From Pseudomonas sp. RC10 (GTDB lineage: Bacteria > Pseudomonadota > Gammaproteobacteria > Pseudomonadales > Pseudomonadaceae): a stretch of 64,000 bases of DNA. The position numbers and the translations under genes were made by a program. Shown piece by piece: positions 44,978 through 55,829 of this stretch. Within the stretch, counting starts at the first letter, position 1. Every line of letters starts with the position of its first letter. The notes under the pieces were generated by a model. The model saw nothing but the letters and a program-made list of their open reading frames with translations, ran no database searches and was not told the DNA's origin. The DNA lies in the NCBI RefSeq assembly GCF_038397775.1, contig NZ_CP151650.1, positions 6,281,001 to 6,345,000 on the forward strand. The letters are read 5' to 3'.

Positions 44978-47900
44978 ATGTTCTCGCTGCGTACTTTTTT
45001 TGCCTCAGCCTTGCTGGGGCTTTGCCTTTCCAACGTCCCGGCATTTGCCGCCGACACTCCCCCACCGAGCAGCGACGTCGTTCAGCAGAGCCTGGACCGG
45101 ATCGCCGACCGCAAGCTGTCGGCCGATGACCAGAAAGCGCTGCAACAGGTGCTGGAACAGACGCTCGCCTTCATCGCCAGCCAGAAGGACAACCAGCAAA
45201 AGCTGGAGGACCTGAAGAAGCAACTGGCCGATGCGCCGAAGCAGACCGGCGAGAATCAGCGCGAACTGGCCAAGCTCAAAGCCAGCAAAACGGTTCCGGT
45301 TGCCCAGCGCTACACCAATCAGGACGTGCCCCAGCTCGAAGGCATGCTGAGCCAACGCAGCGCGCAGCAGGCTGACTTGCAGAAGGCGCTGAACGATGCC
45401 AACAGCATGACGATCACGGCACAGACTCGCCCGGAGCGCGCTCAGGCCGAGATCAGTACCAGCCAGACCCGCATTCAAACGATCAACGGCATCCTCAAAT
45501 CCGGCAAGGACGGGGGCAAGGCGATCAGCAGCGACCAGCGTAATCAGCTGAACGCCGAGTTGGCGTCGATCAACGCGTTGATTGCCCTGCGTCGTCAGGA
45601 GCTGGCCGGCAACAGTCAATTGCAGGATTTGGGCGGCAGCCAGCGAGATCTGCTGACCGAGAAAGTGGCCCGCCAGGATCAGGAAATCCAGGACCTGCAA
45701 ACACTGATCAACGACAAACGCCGCGCACAGTCCCAGGAAACCGTGACGCAGCTGTCGATTGAAGCGCAGAAGGCCGGCGGCAGCAGCCTGCTCGCCACCG
45801 AAAGTGCGGCCAATCTCAAGTTATCCGACTACCTGCTGCGCGGCACCGATCGCCTGAACGAACTGACCCAGCAGAACCTCAAGACTAAAACCCAGCTCGA
45901 CGCCATCACCCAGACCGATGCGGCGCTGGACGAGCAGATCAACGTGTTGAGCGGCAGCCTGTTGCTCTCCAAGATTCTCTACAAGCAGAAGCAATCGCTG
46001 CCCAAGCTCAAGCTCGACAGCGGCCTGGCGGACGAAATCGCCGATATTCGCCTGTACCAGTTCGAGGTCAATCAGCAACGCGAACAGATGAGCAACCCGG
46101 CGAATTACGTCGATACGTTGCTCGCGACTCAAAAGCCGGAAGACGTCACCCCGGCCTTGCGCAAAACCTTGCTGGACCTCGCCACCACCCGCACCGACCT
46201 GCTGGAGCGGTTGAACCGCGAACTGAGCGCACTGCTCAACGAATCCATCACCTTGCAGCTCAACCAGAAACAGCTGGTCAGCACGGCCATCAGCCTGCGC
46301 CAGACGCTGGATGAGCAGATGTTCTGGATTCCCAGCAACAAGCCGCTGGACCTGGAGTGGTTCGAGCGCATCAAACCGCGCCTGACAAAACAAGTCACCA
46401 CCCTGCCGTGGACCTCGACATTCAGCGAACTGGGCGATGGCCTGACCCAGCGCCCGCTGATTTTCCTGCCGCTGTTGCTGGTGATCGGCGGCCTGATGTG
46501 GAAGCGCAAGGCCCTGTACGACAAGCTCAACCGCCTGCACGCCGACATCGGCCACTTCAAGCGTGACCGGCAGTGGCAGACGCCGTTGGCAATCTTCATC
46601 AATATCCTGCTGGCGATGCCGTTGTCGTTGGCATTGGCGTCGTGCGCACTCGCGCTGCAGATCGACGCCCGCGAACAGAACATCAATCTCGGCGCGGCGC
46701 TGATGCAAATCTCGCTGGCCTGGCTGGTGTTCTACACGGCTTACCGGGTATTGGCGCCGGGTGGCGTCGCACAGCTGCATTTTCGCTGGGAGAAGTCCCA
46801 GGTGGAATTCCTGCGGGGCTGGATTCGTCGCTTGGGTCTGGTGGTGCTGGCGCTGGTGACGGTGGTCGCCGTGGCCGAGCATGAGCCGTCCGCGCTGGCG
46901 GACGATGTGATCGGCATTGCCGTCGTCCTGACCTGCTACGCACTGATGACCTGGCTGCTCGCCCGTCTGTTGCTGACCAGCCCGACCCACGAAAGTGCGT
47001 CGCTGTTCCGCCGCACGGTAGGTTTGGCGTTCACCGCTCTGCCGGTCGCGCTGTTCCTCGCCGTGTGCTTCGGCTACTACTACACCGCGCTGAAACTCAG
47101 CGACCGCTTGATCGACACCCTCTATTTGCTGATGCTGTGGTTGGTGATCGAAGCGACGTTCGTTCGCGGCCTGGGCGTCGCAGCCCGACGCCTGGCCTAC
47201 CAGCGCGCTCTGGCAAAACGTAACGCCGCCAAGGAAGCTGGCGAGGGTGAGGCGCTGGTCGAAGAGCCGACGCTGGACATCGAACAGGTCAACCAACAGT
47301 CGTTACGCCTGATTCGTCTGGCCCTGATCGCCGGATTCATCGGCGCGCTGTATCTGGTCTGGGCCGACCTGATCACGGTGTTCTCATACCTCGACAACAT
47401 CACCCTGTACGAATACACCAGCGGCACCGGCGCAACCATGAGCATGGTGCCGATCAGCCTCGGCGACATGATCGGCGCGCTGGTGATCATCGGCATCACC
47501 TTTGTGCTGGCCGGTAACTTGCCGGGCCTGCTGGAAGTGTTCGTGCTGTCAAAGCTGAATCTCAAGCAAGGCAGCGCTTACGCGACCACCACGTTGCTGT
47601 CCTACATCATCGCCGGTGTCGGTTTCGTCTCGACGCTGTCGGCCCTAGGCGTGAGCTGGGACAAGCTGCAATGGCTGGTGGCGGCGCTGTCTGTGGGTTT
47701 GGGGTTCGGGATGCAGGAGATCTTCGCGAACTTCATCTCCGGCATCATGATCCTGTTCGAACGCCCGGTGCGGATCGGCGACACCATCACCATCGGCAAC
47801 CTGTCGGGCACAGTCAGCAAAATCCGCATCCGCGCGACCACCATCACCGACTTCGACCGCAAGGACATCATTGTCCCGAACAAAACGTTCATCACCGGGC

Positions 47901-48346
47901 AACTGATCAACTGGTCGCTCACCGATACCATCACCCGCGTCACGCTCAAGCTCGGCGTGGATTACGGCTCGGACCTCGACCTCGTGCGCAACCTGCTGAT
48001 CAAGGCCGCGCAGGACAATCCCCGAGTCCTCAAAGAACCAGCGCCGCATGTTTATTTCCTGAATTTCGGCGAAAGCACGCTGGACCACGAACTGCGCATG
48101 CACGTGCGCGACCTTGGGGACCGCAACCCGGTGCTCGATGAGATCAACCGGTTCATCAACAAGGAATTCAAGAAGCAGCACATCAACATCTCGTTCCGGC
48201 AGATGGAGGTTTACCTCAAGAACATGCAGGGGCAGGAGTACAAAATGGTGCCAATCGAGCAGGAGCAGAAGACGATTGCCACACCTACGTCCGTGCCTGC
48301 CGCGCCGAAGGACGTGCCGGAACCGCCGGAAGCCAAGCTCGACTGA
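44978..48346 (+). CDS. mscK: Mechanosensitive channel MscK (KefA)
   Basis: A 1122-residue multi-domain mechanosensitive channel, releasing K+ and solutes on hypo-osmotic shock. A signal peptide (FASALLGLCLSNVPAFA) is followed by a long periplasmic coiled-coil domain (about residues 25-490), eleven or so membrane helices, and the MscS core (AALSVGLGFGMQEIFANFISG, ERPVRIGDTITIG, DIIVPNKTFITGQLINWS). The start is uncertain between GTG 44972 and ATG 44978. Its position right after a K+/H+ antiporter suggests joint control of potassium and turgor. Confidence 0.9.
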   Translation: MFSLRTFFASALLGLCLSNVPAFAADTPPPSSDVVQQSLDRIADRKLSADDQKALQQVLEQTLAFIASQKDNQQKLEDLKKQLADAPKQTGENQRELAKLKASKTVPVAQRYTNQDVPQLEGMLSQRSAQQADLQKALNDANSMTITAQTRPERAQAEISTSQTRIQTINGILKSGKDGGKAISSDQRNQLNAELASINALIALRRQELAGNSQLQDLGGSQRDLLTEKVARQDQEIQDLQTLINDKRRAQSQETVTQLSIEAQKAGGSSLLATESAANLKLSDYLLRGTDRLNELTQQNLKTKTQLDAITQTDAALDEQINVLSGSLLLSKILYKQKQSLPKLKLDSGLADEIADIRLYQFEVNQQREQMSNPANYVDTLLATQKPEDVTPALRKTLLDLATTRTDLLERLNRELSALLNESITLQLNQKQLVSTAISLRQTLDEQMFWIPSNKPLDLEWFERIKPRLTKQVTTLPWTSTFSELGDGLTQRPLIFLPLLLVIGGLMWKRKALYDKLNRLHADIGHFKRDRQWQTPLAIFINILLAMPLSLALASCALALQIDAREQNINLGAALMQISLAWLVFYTAYRVLAPGGVAQLHFRWEKSQVEFLRGWIRRLGLVVLALVTVVAVAEHEPSALADDVIGIAVVLTCYALMTWLLARLLLTSPTHESASLFRRTVGLAFTALPVALFLAVCFGYYYTALKLSDRLIDTLYLLMLWLVIEATFVRGLGVAARRLAYQRALAKRNAAKEAGEGEALVEEPTLDIEQVNQQSLRLIRLALIAGFIGALYLVWADLITVFSYLDNITLYEYTSGTGATMSMVPISLGDMIGALVIIGITFVLAGNLPGLLEVFVLSKLNLKQGSAYATTTLLSYIIAGVGFVSTLSALGVSWDKLQWLVAALSVGLGFGMQEIFANFISGIMILFERPVRIGDTITIGNLSGTVSKIRIRATTITDFDRKDIIVPNKTFITGQLINWSLTDTITRVTLKLGVDYGSDLDLVRNLLIKAAQDNPRVLKEPAPHVYFLNFGESTLDHELRMHVRDLGDRNPVLDEINRFINKEFKKQHINISFRQMEVYLKNMQGQEYKMVPIEQEQKTIATPTSVPAAPKDVPEPPEAKLD

Positions 48347-49858
<1,512 letters not shown>

Positions 49859-49861
49859 GGT

Positions 49862-50812
49862 TCAGGAAGACGCCTCAACCTTCGCTGCCACGGCAGGCTT
49901 GGCTGTCCCCATCGCCTCAACCCTCTTGGCATACGATTCCGTCCATGTCATCGGCGTGGGCGATGTGCGTGGGCTGAATTTCTTCGTACGGGCAGGGGTG
50001 TTCGGGTCGACTTTGTCTTTCTGTGTATCGACCATACCCGCGAGGATGTCGTACAGCGTCAGCTTCCGGTCGGCAGCGCGTCGCTCGACGAGGCCGGGCA
50101 AAGTAGCTGGTTCTGGCAAGGTTGGCTTGCTCTTGATCCGCGCCTCCAGAATCGCTTCTGCATCCTTGGGATAGTCCACCGCCTTCTCGATGGTCGGCAG
50201 CGATTTGAAGTAGCTCAGGGCCTCTTGGTAAAACTTCGACGCCTTGCCTGTGCGGGTTTGTTCGATGAGCCCTTCGGGGATCGCCACCTTGCGCCAGGCG
50301 TCGTCCATCTTCTGAATGCCGTGCCACGCGGCGCGTCGTTCGTTAAGGGTGAACGAGCCGCTGTCGTCATAGGCAACCAGGTTCAGTTGCTCGCGGGACA
50401 GCGCATCGAACGGACTCTTTGCGTTCTGATGCCCTGCAAGGGTTTGGGTGACGAAAGCCGTGGCGGCTCGTGCGCGATCCAACAATTCGGGGTCGGTCGT
50501 ATCCGGCACTTCCATCGCCCGTGTGTGGCTGTTGGCTTTCGGGGTTTCAGACAAAAACTCGTTGATCCGGCTCAGCCCGTACTTCCCCAATTCCGCATGG
50601 GTCATGCCCGCATCACGCTTGGCAGCACGGGCAGCGCTTTCATTCAACTGGCTCGCCAGCGTCGAAAAGCTCGCCTTGTCCGTTGCTTTCTTCTCGGTCT
50701 TCTCAGGGCTCTCGACGGCGAGCTCCGGACCCTTTTTCGTTTCGGAGGAAACGGTCGCCGGGACTTTGCCGGAGGTGATCGCTGAGAATGCAGCCTGTAA
50801 CTGATTGATCAT
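49862..50812 (-). CDS. Hypothetical protein, 316 aa, function unknown
   Basis: A soluble, Lys/Glu/Ala-rich protein. The first 60 residues (MINQLQAAFSAITSGKVPATVSS...) are low in aromatic residues, like a flexible leader, and the rest is predicted helical (SRINEFLSET, TLYDILAGMVDTQKDK). No membrane segment, signal peptide or catalytic motif is seen. The ATG at 50812 follows AGGGAGACGCTA; an upstream ATG at 50857 lacks a site. The stop is four bases from the selO stop (convergent). Similar helical leaders occur in non-classically secreted proteins, but nothing further supports that. Confidence 0.6.
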   Translation of the reverse strand: MINQLQAAFSAITSGKVPATVSSETKKGPELAVESPEKTEKKATDKASFSTLASQLNESAARAAKRDAGMTHAELGKYGLSRINEFLSETPKANSHTRAMEVPDTTDPELLDRARAATAFVTQTLAGHQNAKSPFDALSREQLNLVAYDDSGSFTLNERRAAWHGIQKMDDAWRKVAIPEGLIEQTRTGKASKFYQEALSYFKSLPTIEKAVDYPKDAEAILEARIKSKPTLPEPATLPGLVERRAADRKLTLYDILAGMVDTQKDKVDPNTPARTKKFSPRTSPTPMTWTESYAKRVEAMGTAKPAVAAKVEASS

Positions 50813-51096
50813 TAGCGTCTCCCTGACCATGAATGAACAGGGGCCACTGACTCCCAACGAATCGACACCCCTTCAGGGCAGAAGCTATGCGCAGGCTTTA
50901 CCGGGGGCTAGCTGGCCAAACGGGTCGCTCTTTCGGATAAAAATGCAGGGCAGGATGCGTGGAAAGCGCCGCATATGGGCGTTTCATCGTGAGGCCCGAG
51001 GAATGCTAGGGGTCTTCAAGGAGCGGGGCGGGCGGCGCATGTGGACCCGCTCATGTTCGGGAATGTGAACAACTGCGCATTGGAGTGGACTGGAAA

Positions 51097-51459
51097 TCAG
51101 TCCTGCAAATCGATGATGCTCAGCACCTTTGACACGATTTCGTTCGTGGTATCCCGATCCAGGCTCTCGACGTACTTTGCAGACCCTGCTTGCACACGCT
51201 CATCGAGATCAAAGCCACGAACCTGATTGCATACAGCGACTCCGGTCGTGTCGTGGCCAGAAATCATCACACATAGACCGAGCTCTCGCGCAAACGCGCC
51301 ACCGCTGCTTATTGGGACAGCCATGCACACGCCTAACGAATTGATTTGCCGGGAGGTGATCACCACGAAGCGGTGTCGGCCTTTCATCTCACGTCCCGCA
51401 ACAGGATTCGGATCAATCCAGTACACATCCCCTTGGCGCGGCGCGTTGCGACGGACCAT
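51097..51459 (-). CDS. MazF/PemK-family endoribonuclease toxin
   Basis: A 120-residue PemK/MazF-type toxin: QGDVYWIDPNPVAGREMKG (the Gly-Glu/Asp and Arg loop), HRFVVITSRQINSLGVCMAVPIS and a C-terminal DERVQAGSAKYVESL. MazF-type toxins cut mRNA at short sequences. The start overlaps the antitoxin stop by one base (TGATG), typical of toxin-antitoxin pairs where the antitoxin is made first. Similar to ChpB. Confidence 0.85.
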   Translation of the reverse strand: MVRRNAPRQGDVYWIDPNPVAGREMKGRHRFVVITSRQINSLGVCMAVPISSGGAFARELGLCVMISGHDTTGVAVCNQVRGFDLDERVQAGSAKYVESLDRDTTNEIVSKVLSIIDLQD

Positions 51460-51749
51460 CAGATGATTTCCCGCCCAACGGGATCGCCTTCTCGCGCCCA
51501 AGCGGTGTCTCTATTCAGTTCAGCTACGTGTTCGGCGCCCTTGAGCAACTCCTCTGCCGTAAAACGCTTGCGCATTAGCCGGGTAAGCGGTTTAGCGACC
51601 AAACCACCCGATTCGACGCTCAGCTCGACCTGCGATCCAATATCAAGATCCAGCAATTTCAAAAAGGCCGGCGGGATAGTCATCACCGCAGCGCCACCTT
51701 GGCGTCGGATAGTTGCATTCATGGTCATCTTCGATCTCTTGCTGGCCAT
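51459..51749 (-). CDS. MazE/AbrB-type antitoxin
   Basis: A 96-residue antitoxin with an N-terminal AbrB-like DNA-binding swapped barrel (MNATIRRQGGAAVMTIPPAFLKLLDL) and a C-terminal acidic tail that should neutralise the toxin. The ATG at 51749 follows GCGAGGTGACG; the frame opens at 51815. It is directly upstream of the MazF-like toxin with a one-base overlap, and the pair probably represses its own promoter. Confidence 0.8.
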   Translation of the reverse strand: MASKRSKMTMNATIRRQGGAAVMTIPPAFLKLLDLDIGSQVELSVESGGLVAKPLTRLMRKRFTAEELLKGAEHVAELNRDTAWAREGDPVGREII

Positions 51750-51958
51750 CGTCACCTCGCCTGTCAGTGCTACAAAAGTAGCACCAGCGATACACCGTTG
51801 CGAGCGACGAAACATGGCCGTCAGAGTATCGACACTTCAATTCCTCGCAAATACGAAGAGGCCGCACGTTCTGTGGGAATCGGCTGAATCTCACCAACTT
51901 GATAAACCCATCCCGCGGCCTCACTTACCGAGCATTCGCCTTCTCGCAGGTACCAACC

Positions 51959-52393
51959 ATGTCCGAACCTCTCGTCATCCCGTGCCCTCAGTGCAACGGC
52001 CTCAATCGCATCCCCGCCGAGCGGCTGGGGGATCAGCCCAAGTGTGGGCGTTGCAAGCAGCCGGTGCTGTTGTCTAAACCGTTCACGCTGACTCAGGGCG
52101 ATTACACAAGTCAGATCAAGGGCGATCTGCCGTTGCTGGTGGATGTCTGGGCGGAGTGGTGCGGGCCGTGCAAATCCTTTGCGCCGACGTTCGAGCAAGC
52201 GGCTGTGCAGTTGAGCGGGCGGGTGCGTCTGGCGAAGCTGGACAGTGAAGCGCACCCGCAGCTGTCGGCACAGCTGGGTATTCGGTCGATTCCGAGTCTG
52301 ATTCTGTTCAAGAACGGTCGCGAAGTGGCGCGTCAAAGCGGGGCCATGCCGCTCCAGCAGTTGACCGCCTGGCTTGCCAGTCAGGGGATTTGA
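51959..52393 (+). CDS. trxC: Thioredoxin TrxC (thioredoxin 2)
   Basis: A 144-residue zinc-containing thioredoxin. The N-terminal zinc ribbon has CPQC and CGRC pairs, and the active site is WCGPC within DVWAEWCGPCKSFAP. The cis-proline loop RSIPSLILFKNG follows. It reduces disulfides, often under oxidative stress (OxyR control is known in E. coli; not visible here). The ATG at 51959 matches the family start MSEPLVIPCPQC; the frame opens at 51899. Confidence 0.93.
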   Translation: MSEPLVIPCPQCNGLNRIPAERLGDQPKCGRCKQPVLLSKPFTLTQGDYTSQIKGDLPLLVDVWAEWCGPCKSFAPTFEQAAVQLSGRVRLAKLDSEAHPQLSAQLGIRSIPSLILFKNGREVARQSGAMPLQQLTAWLASQGI

Positions 52394-52530
52394 GGGCGGA
52401 TTCGCCTCACGTCGAAGCCCGCGGCTGCAATGTTCGTAAGACGCGTCTGAAAACGCCTGGCGGACATCCCGAGCTCAAAGAAAGCGCCTAGGGTTGGCCA
52501 CTCTCACGGTTGATCCAGAGGCGATGAGCG

Positions 52531-53058
52531 ATGGCATCGGTAATCAGAGAAGGCGACACAACCACCACAGGCGGCGTGGTGCTGCAAACATCCGGTACGC
52601 AGACCTACGAAGAACGTCGGCTCGCACGCATGGGCGATCCGGTCTGGTGCGCGGCCTGCGAGCGGGTGGGGTACATCGCGCAAGGCAACCCCACCTACAT
52701 TGATGATCTCGTCGCTGTCGCGACGAACGGACAACGCGTGCGGTGTGAGTGCCCGAACGAAGATCATCGTTTGATCGCGAGCCAGGACCGGTTGAACGCC
52801 GACATGAAGGCCGCCATCGATATCCCCAAAGACCTCGCCCGCAAGGCGCGCAAACGGGCCAGACAGCTCACCAAAGCGCTGCGTCAGGAAAGTCCGCTGA
52901 CGCAGGATGACGAAGCCAGCGCAGCCCGGGAGATGCCGATCAATGCGCCGTATTGTTTTCCAGCAGATGATGCAGCTCGACGAATTGCTGGCTCAGCTTG
53001 TGACGAGCGTCCAGGTGAATCAGCGGCATGTTCGCCTGATGTGATTCGCGCATTTTGA
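52531..53058 (+). CDS. PAAR-domain protein with truncated C-terminus
   Basis: A 175-residue protein whose first 100 or so residues have PAAR layout: MASVIREGDTTTTGGVVLQ, RLARMGDPVWCAACERVGYIAQG, and RVRCECPNEDHRLIA. PAAR proteins cap the VgrG spike of type VI secretion systems and often carry toxin domains. Here the last 40 residues are encoded opposite the conserved 3' end of the ParA gene (52940-53058), so they are probably not a real domain. The gene looks like a PAAR effector that has lost its C-terminal domain. No other type VI genes are nearby. Confidence 0.7.
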   Translation: MASVIREGDTTTTGGVVLQTSGTQTYEERRLARMGDPVWCAACERVGYIAQGNPTYIDDLVAVATNGQRVRCECPNEDHRLIASQDRLNADMKAAIDIPKDLARKARKRARQLTKALRQESPLTQDDEASAAREMPINAPYCFPADDAARRIAGSACDERPGESAACSPDVIRAF

Positions 53059-53719
53059 CCGAGCTGTTGAGGTACACCGGGAGCACCGGCAGGCCTTCGG
53101 CGATCAGCTCGTCGAGGATCTGCTGCGGCAGGCTGGCACGTGACTGGAACTGGTTGACGATAATGCCTTCCACCTCCAGACCTTCGTTGTGGTCTTCTTT
53201 CAGCTCTTCGATTTCCTTCAACAGCCCATACAAGGCCTGCCGGGAGAAGCTGTCGCAGTCAAAAGGGATCAACACCCGATCCGCCGCAATCAATGCCGAG
53301 ACGGCGTAAAAATTCAGCGCGGGTGGCGTGTCCAGATAGATGCGGTCGTAGTCCTCGTCCAGCTCTTCGAGCAACTTACGCAGCTTGTTGATCTTGTGCT
53401 TGGCTTCAAGCTTGGGCTGTAGATCTGCCAGCTCAGCCGTCGCGGTGACGACGTGAAGATTGTCGAAGGGTGTTTCGTAGATATCGACCTGATTCTTCTT
53501 GGAGAACGGCCCTGAAGACAGCGTCTGCTTGAAAAAATCGGCGATGCCCATGGGAATGTCTTCGCCGGTCAGGCCCGTGAGGTATTGCGTCGAGTTGGCC
53601 TGAGCATCGAGGTCGATCAAGAGGGTCCGGTAGCCCTCGTTGGCGCTGACGGCTGCCAGATTGCAGGCGATGCTCGATTTCCCGACCCCGCCCTTCTGAT
53701 TGAACACCACACGCCGCAT
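52940..53719 (-). CDS. ParA-family ATPase
   Basis: A 259-residue Walker-type ATPase with the deviant Walker A KGGVGKSS at about residues 9-16, DLDAQANSTQYL and a second motif YDRIYLDTPPALNFYA. It is a solo chromosomal ParA/MinD-type protein with no ParB gene adjacent. In other Pseudomonas such orphan ParAs position chemotaxis or polar complexes, but the cargo here cannot be told. Its 3' end overlaps the PAAR gene tail by 119 bases on the other strand. Confidence 0.85.
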   Translation of the reverse strand: MRRVVFNQKGGVGKSSIACNLAAVSANEGYRTLLIDLDAQANSTQYLTGLTGEDIPMGIADFFKQTLSSGPFSKKNQVDIYETPFDNLHVVTATAELADLQPKLEAKHKINKLRKLLEELDEDYDRIYLDTPPALNFYAVSALIAADRVLIPFDCDSFSRQALYGLLKEIEELKEDHNEGLEVEGIIVNQFQSRASLPQQILDELIAEGLPVLPVYLNSSVKMRESHQANMPLIHLDARHKLSQQFVELHHLLENNTAH

Positions 53720-54068
53720 TGGAAAACTCCCTGTCGCTGTCTTGAATGAATGGATCGTCTCGTGACCCGATGAATGGTATCGAGTCTAGGCAAACGAGAC
53801 ATGTCAGGCGAGCGCTTCGGAAAATTCCGATAGTCGGCCCGAAACCCGCGTGCTTATCAAGTCGCAACATCCTACAGACCTTTGCCAGACAGCGACTGCC
53901 GTTACAGTAGGAAATATCCCAAGTAAATAAACTATTTGTTTCAGCGTTTGCCTCTGTGCTTTTACGCCGGGATAATGCCCGGCACTCGGTGATAGCGCCG
54001 CGCCATGGTTGGTGTCACTTCGGATACTCGAAGCCAGGAAGTAAGCCCGCAGGGGCGGGAAAAGAATC
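53720..54068. other. Intergenic region upstream of the aryl-polyene operon
   Basis: About 350 bases between the divergent parA and polyene-operon genes. It should contain both promoters. An AT-rich stretch at about 53910-53945 and a TTGCCA...TACAGT pair at poor spacing are the only suggestive features. No repeat or RNA gene was recognised. Confidence 0.4.
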
Positions 54069-54797
54069 GTGATCAATTTCAACATTGCACAGTGGCGCGC
54101 TTGGGCGCCGGGATTGACCACGGTCGAAGATTGGCGGCACTGGAGCCAAAAACCGTTCGTGCCCTGCCATCAGGATGAGGCCCCCGATGTCTCGTTCCTG
54201 CCCGCCATGCAACGCAGGCGCCTGAGCCGCTTGGCGCGTATGGCCTTCAGCGTCGGCTGGCCGCTGGCAGAACGGCTTGAACACCTGCCGCTGGTATTCG
54301 TTTCAAGACACGGTGAAACACCCCGGACCTTCGACATTCTCAGCGACCTGGCGGCCGAACAGCCGTTGTCCCCGACCCAATTCAGCCTGTCCGTGCATAA
54401 CGCGGTCATCGGCCTGTGGTCGATCATGCGCGGCGAAACCAGCGAAATGACGGCCCTCGCAGCGGCAGGCGACGGTCTGGAGCATGGCGTGCTGGAAGCG
54501 GCGAGCCTGTTGAACGAAGGGGCTCCAGCGGTATTGCTGGTCATTGCCGAGGAATACCCGCCCAAGGCCTATGCGCCCTGGGTCGACGATGTGCCATTTC
54601 CCTACGCGCTCGGCCTGTTGCTGACGCCGGGCGACGAATGGCAACTGACCTTGCGCGTGAACGAGTCTAAGGACGACGCGAAATCACCCCACGAGTGGCC
54701 GCACGCCCTCAATCTGCTGCGCGCACTGTCGACACAACAAAACGCTTTGCAACATCCCTGGAAGAATCGGCTATGGAACTGGCAACGCAACCGCTGA
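54069..54797 (+). CDS. Ketosynthase-like chain length factor of aryl polyene synthesis
   Basis: A 242-residue protein of the ketoacyl-synthase N-terminal type (PF13723-like). The place of the catalytic cysteine is taken by the segment SLSVHNAVIGLWSIM, which has none, so it should be the non-catalytic partner (chain length factor) of a ketosynthase encoded elsewhere in the cluster. It opens an operon of acyltransferase, two acyl carrier proteins, ligase, and so on, which is the known composition of aryl polyene clusters. It overlaps the next gene by 25 bases. Confidence 0.75.
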   Translation: MINFNIAQWRAWAPGLTTVEDWRHWSQKPFVPCHQDEAPDVSFLPAMQRRRLSRLARMAFSVGWPLAERLEHLPLVFVSRHGETPRTFDILSDLAAEQPLSPTQFSLSVHNAVIGLWSIMRGETSEMTALAAAGDGLEHGVLEAASLLNEGAPAVLLVIAEEYPPKAYAPWVDDVPFPYALGLLLTPGDEWQLTLRVNESKDDAKSPHEWPHALNLLRALSTQQNALQHPWKNRLWNWQRNR

Positions 54798-55585
54798 GCA
54801 AAAGTCGCAACGCCTACTATTGGCGGTTGCTGACCACTGCCCTGAGCTTCGCCCTGTTCGGGCTGGGCGGGTTGTGCCTGCGCCTGTTCATTTTTCCCGT
54901 ACTGGCATGGCTGCCCGGCGATTCGTGCAGTCATCAGCGTCGTGCGCGCCGAACCATCAGCCGCCTGTTCTGGACGTTCATTCGCTTCATGGCCAAGGCA
55001 GGCGTCCTCACCTACGAGGTCCAAGGTGCAGAGCGACTGGGCCGTCCTGGGCAGATGATCATCGCCAACCATCCGTCGCTCATCGACGTGGTGTTTCTGA
55101 TCGGCCTCGTCAGGGATGCCAACTGCGTGGTCAAGGAAAGCTTGTGGCAGAACCCGTTCACGCGAGGTCCCGTGCGTTCGACTGGCTACGTCAGCAACGA
55201 TGGCAGCGCCGACATGCTGGAAAACGCCGCGCATCTCCTCCAGACCGGCCAGACTCTGATCATCTTTCCCGAAGGCACTCGCACCTGCCCGGGCAAAGCC
55301 CCTGCCTTCCATCGTGGCGCGGCGGCGATCGCCTTGCGTGGCGCGAAGATCATTACTCCGGTCACGATCCATGTCTCACCGACCACCCTGACCAAGGCAG
55401 AGCCCTGGTATCGCATCCCTCAGCGTCGTCCGCACTTTCACCTGCGAGTGGGTAACGACATCGACCCGGCGACGTTCGCCCTGCTCGGTCCCGCCCCTGT
55501 GGCATCGCGCAAGCTCAATGACTATCTGCATCACCACTTCATCAAGGAGCTCGCCACAGATGAGCGATCTGCATCTGGAAATTAA
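54773..55585 (+). CDS. PlsC-type acyltransferase (lysophospholipid acyltransferase family)
   Basis: A 270-residue membrane-associated acyltransferase. An N-terminal hydrophobic helix (about residues 20-45) is followed by the catalytic NHPSLID (NHxxxxD) near residue 97 and FPEGTRT near residue 165. It may transfer the polyene to, or build, a lipid anchor. The ATG at 54773 overlaps the upstream gene; the longer frame from 54695 was rejected. The 3' end overlaps the first ACP gene. Confidence 0.82.
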   Translation: MELATQPLSKSRNAYYWRLLTTALSFALFGLGGLCLRLFIFPVLAWLPGDSCSHQRRARRTISRLFWTFIRFMAKAGVLTYEVQGAERLGRPGQMIIANHPSLIDVVFLIGLVRDANCVVKESLWQNPFTRGPVRSTGYVSNDGSADMLENAAHLLQTGQTLIIFPEGTRTCPGKAPAFHRGAAAIALRGAKIITPVTIHVSPTTLTKAEPWYRIPQRRPHFHLRVGNDIDPATFALLGPAPVASRKLNDYLHHHFIKELATDERSASGN

Positions 55586-55820
55586 ACAGCTGATCATCGA
55601 TGCCCTGGGCCTCGAAGACATCAGCACCCACGACATCGGCAATGACCAGACGCTGTTCGGCGAAGGCCTCGGGCTGGACTCGGTGGACGCCCTGGAGTTG
55701 GGCCTGGCCATTCAGAAACGCTACGGCATCAAGATCGACGCCGACGCCAAAGACACACGCACCCACTTCACCAGCGTCGACAGCCTCGCGGCATTCGTCA
55801 GCGCTCGCCAAGTGGCCTGA
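55560..55820 (+). CDS. Acyl carrier protein 1 of the polyene operon
   Basis: An 86-residue acyl carrier protein. The phosphopantetheine serine is in GLGLDSVDALELG (about residue 40). The ATG at 55560 follows CAAGGAG and overlaps the acyltransferase gene. Tandem ACPs are typical of aryl polyene clusters, one probably for starter loading and the other for chain extension. Confidence 0.88.
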   Translation: MSDLHLEIKQLIIDALGLEDISTHDIGNDQTLFGEGLGLDSVDALELGLAIQKRYGIKIDADAKDTRTHFTSVDSLAAFVSARQVA

Positions 55821-55829
55821 GGACTGAAC

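Noticed and set aside
45821..47296. 491-residue open frame on the minus strand inside mscK
   Set aside because: Antisense to a well-supported channel gene; Gln/Arg-rich translation with no membrane segment or motif.
52494..52703. Alternative 69-residue frame at the start of the PAAR gene
   Set aside because: It is out of frame with the PAAR motifs and encodes a His/Arg-rich product.
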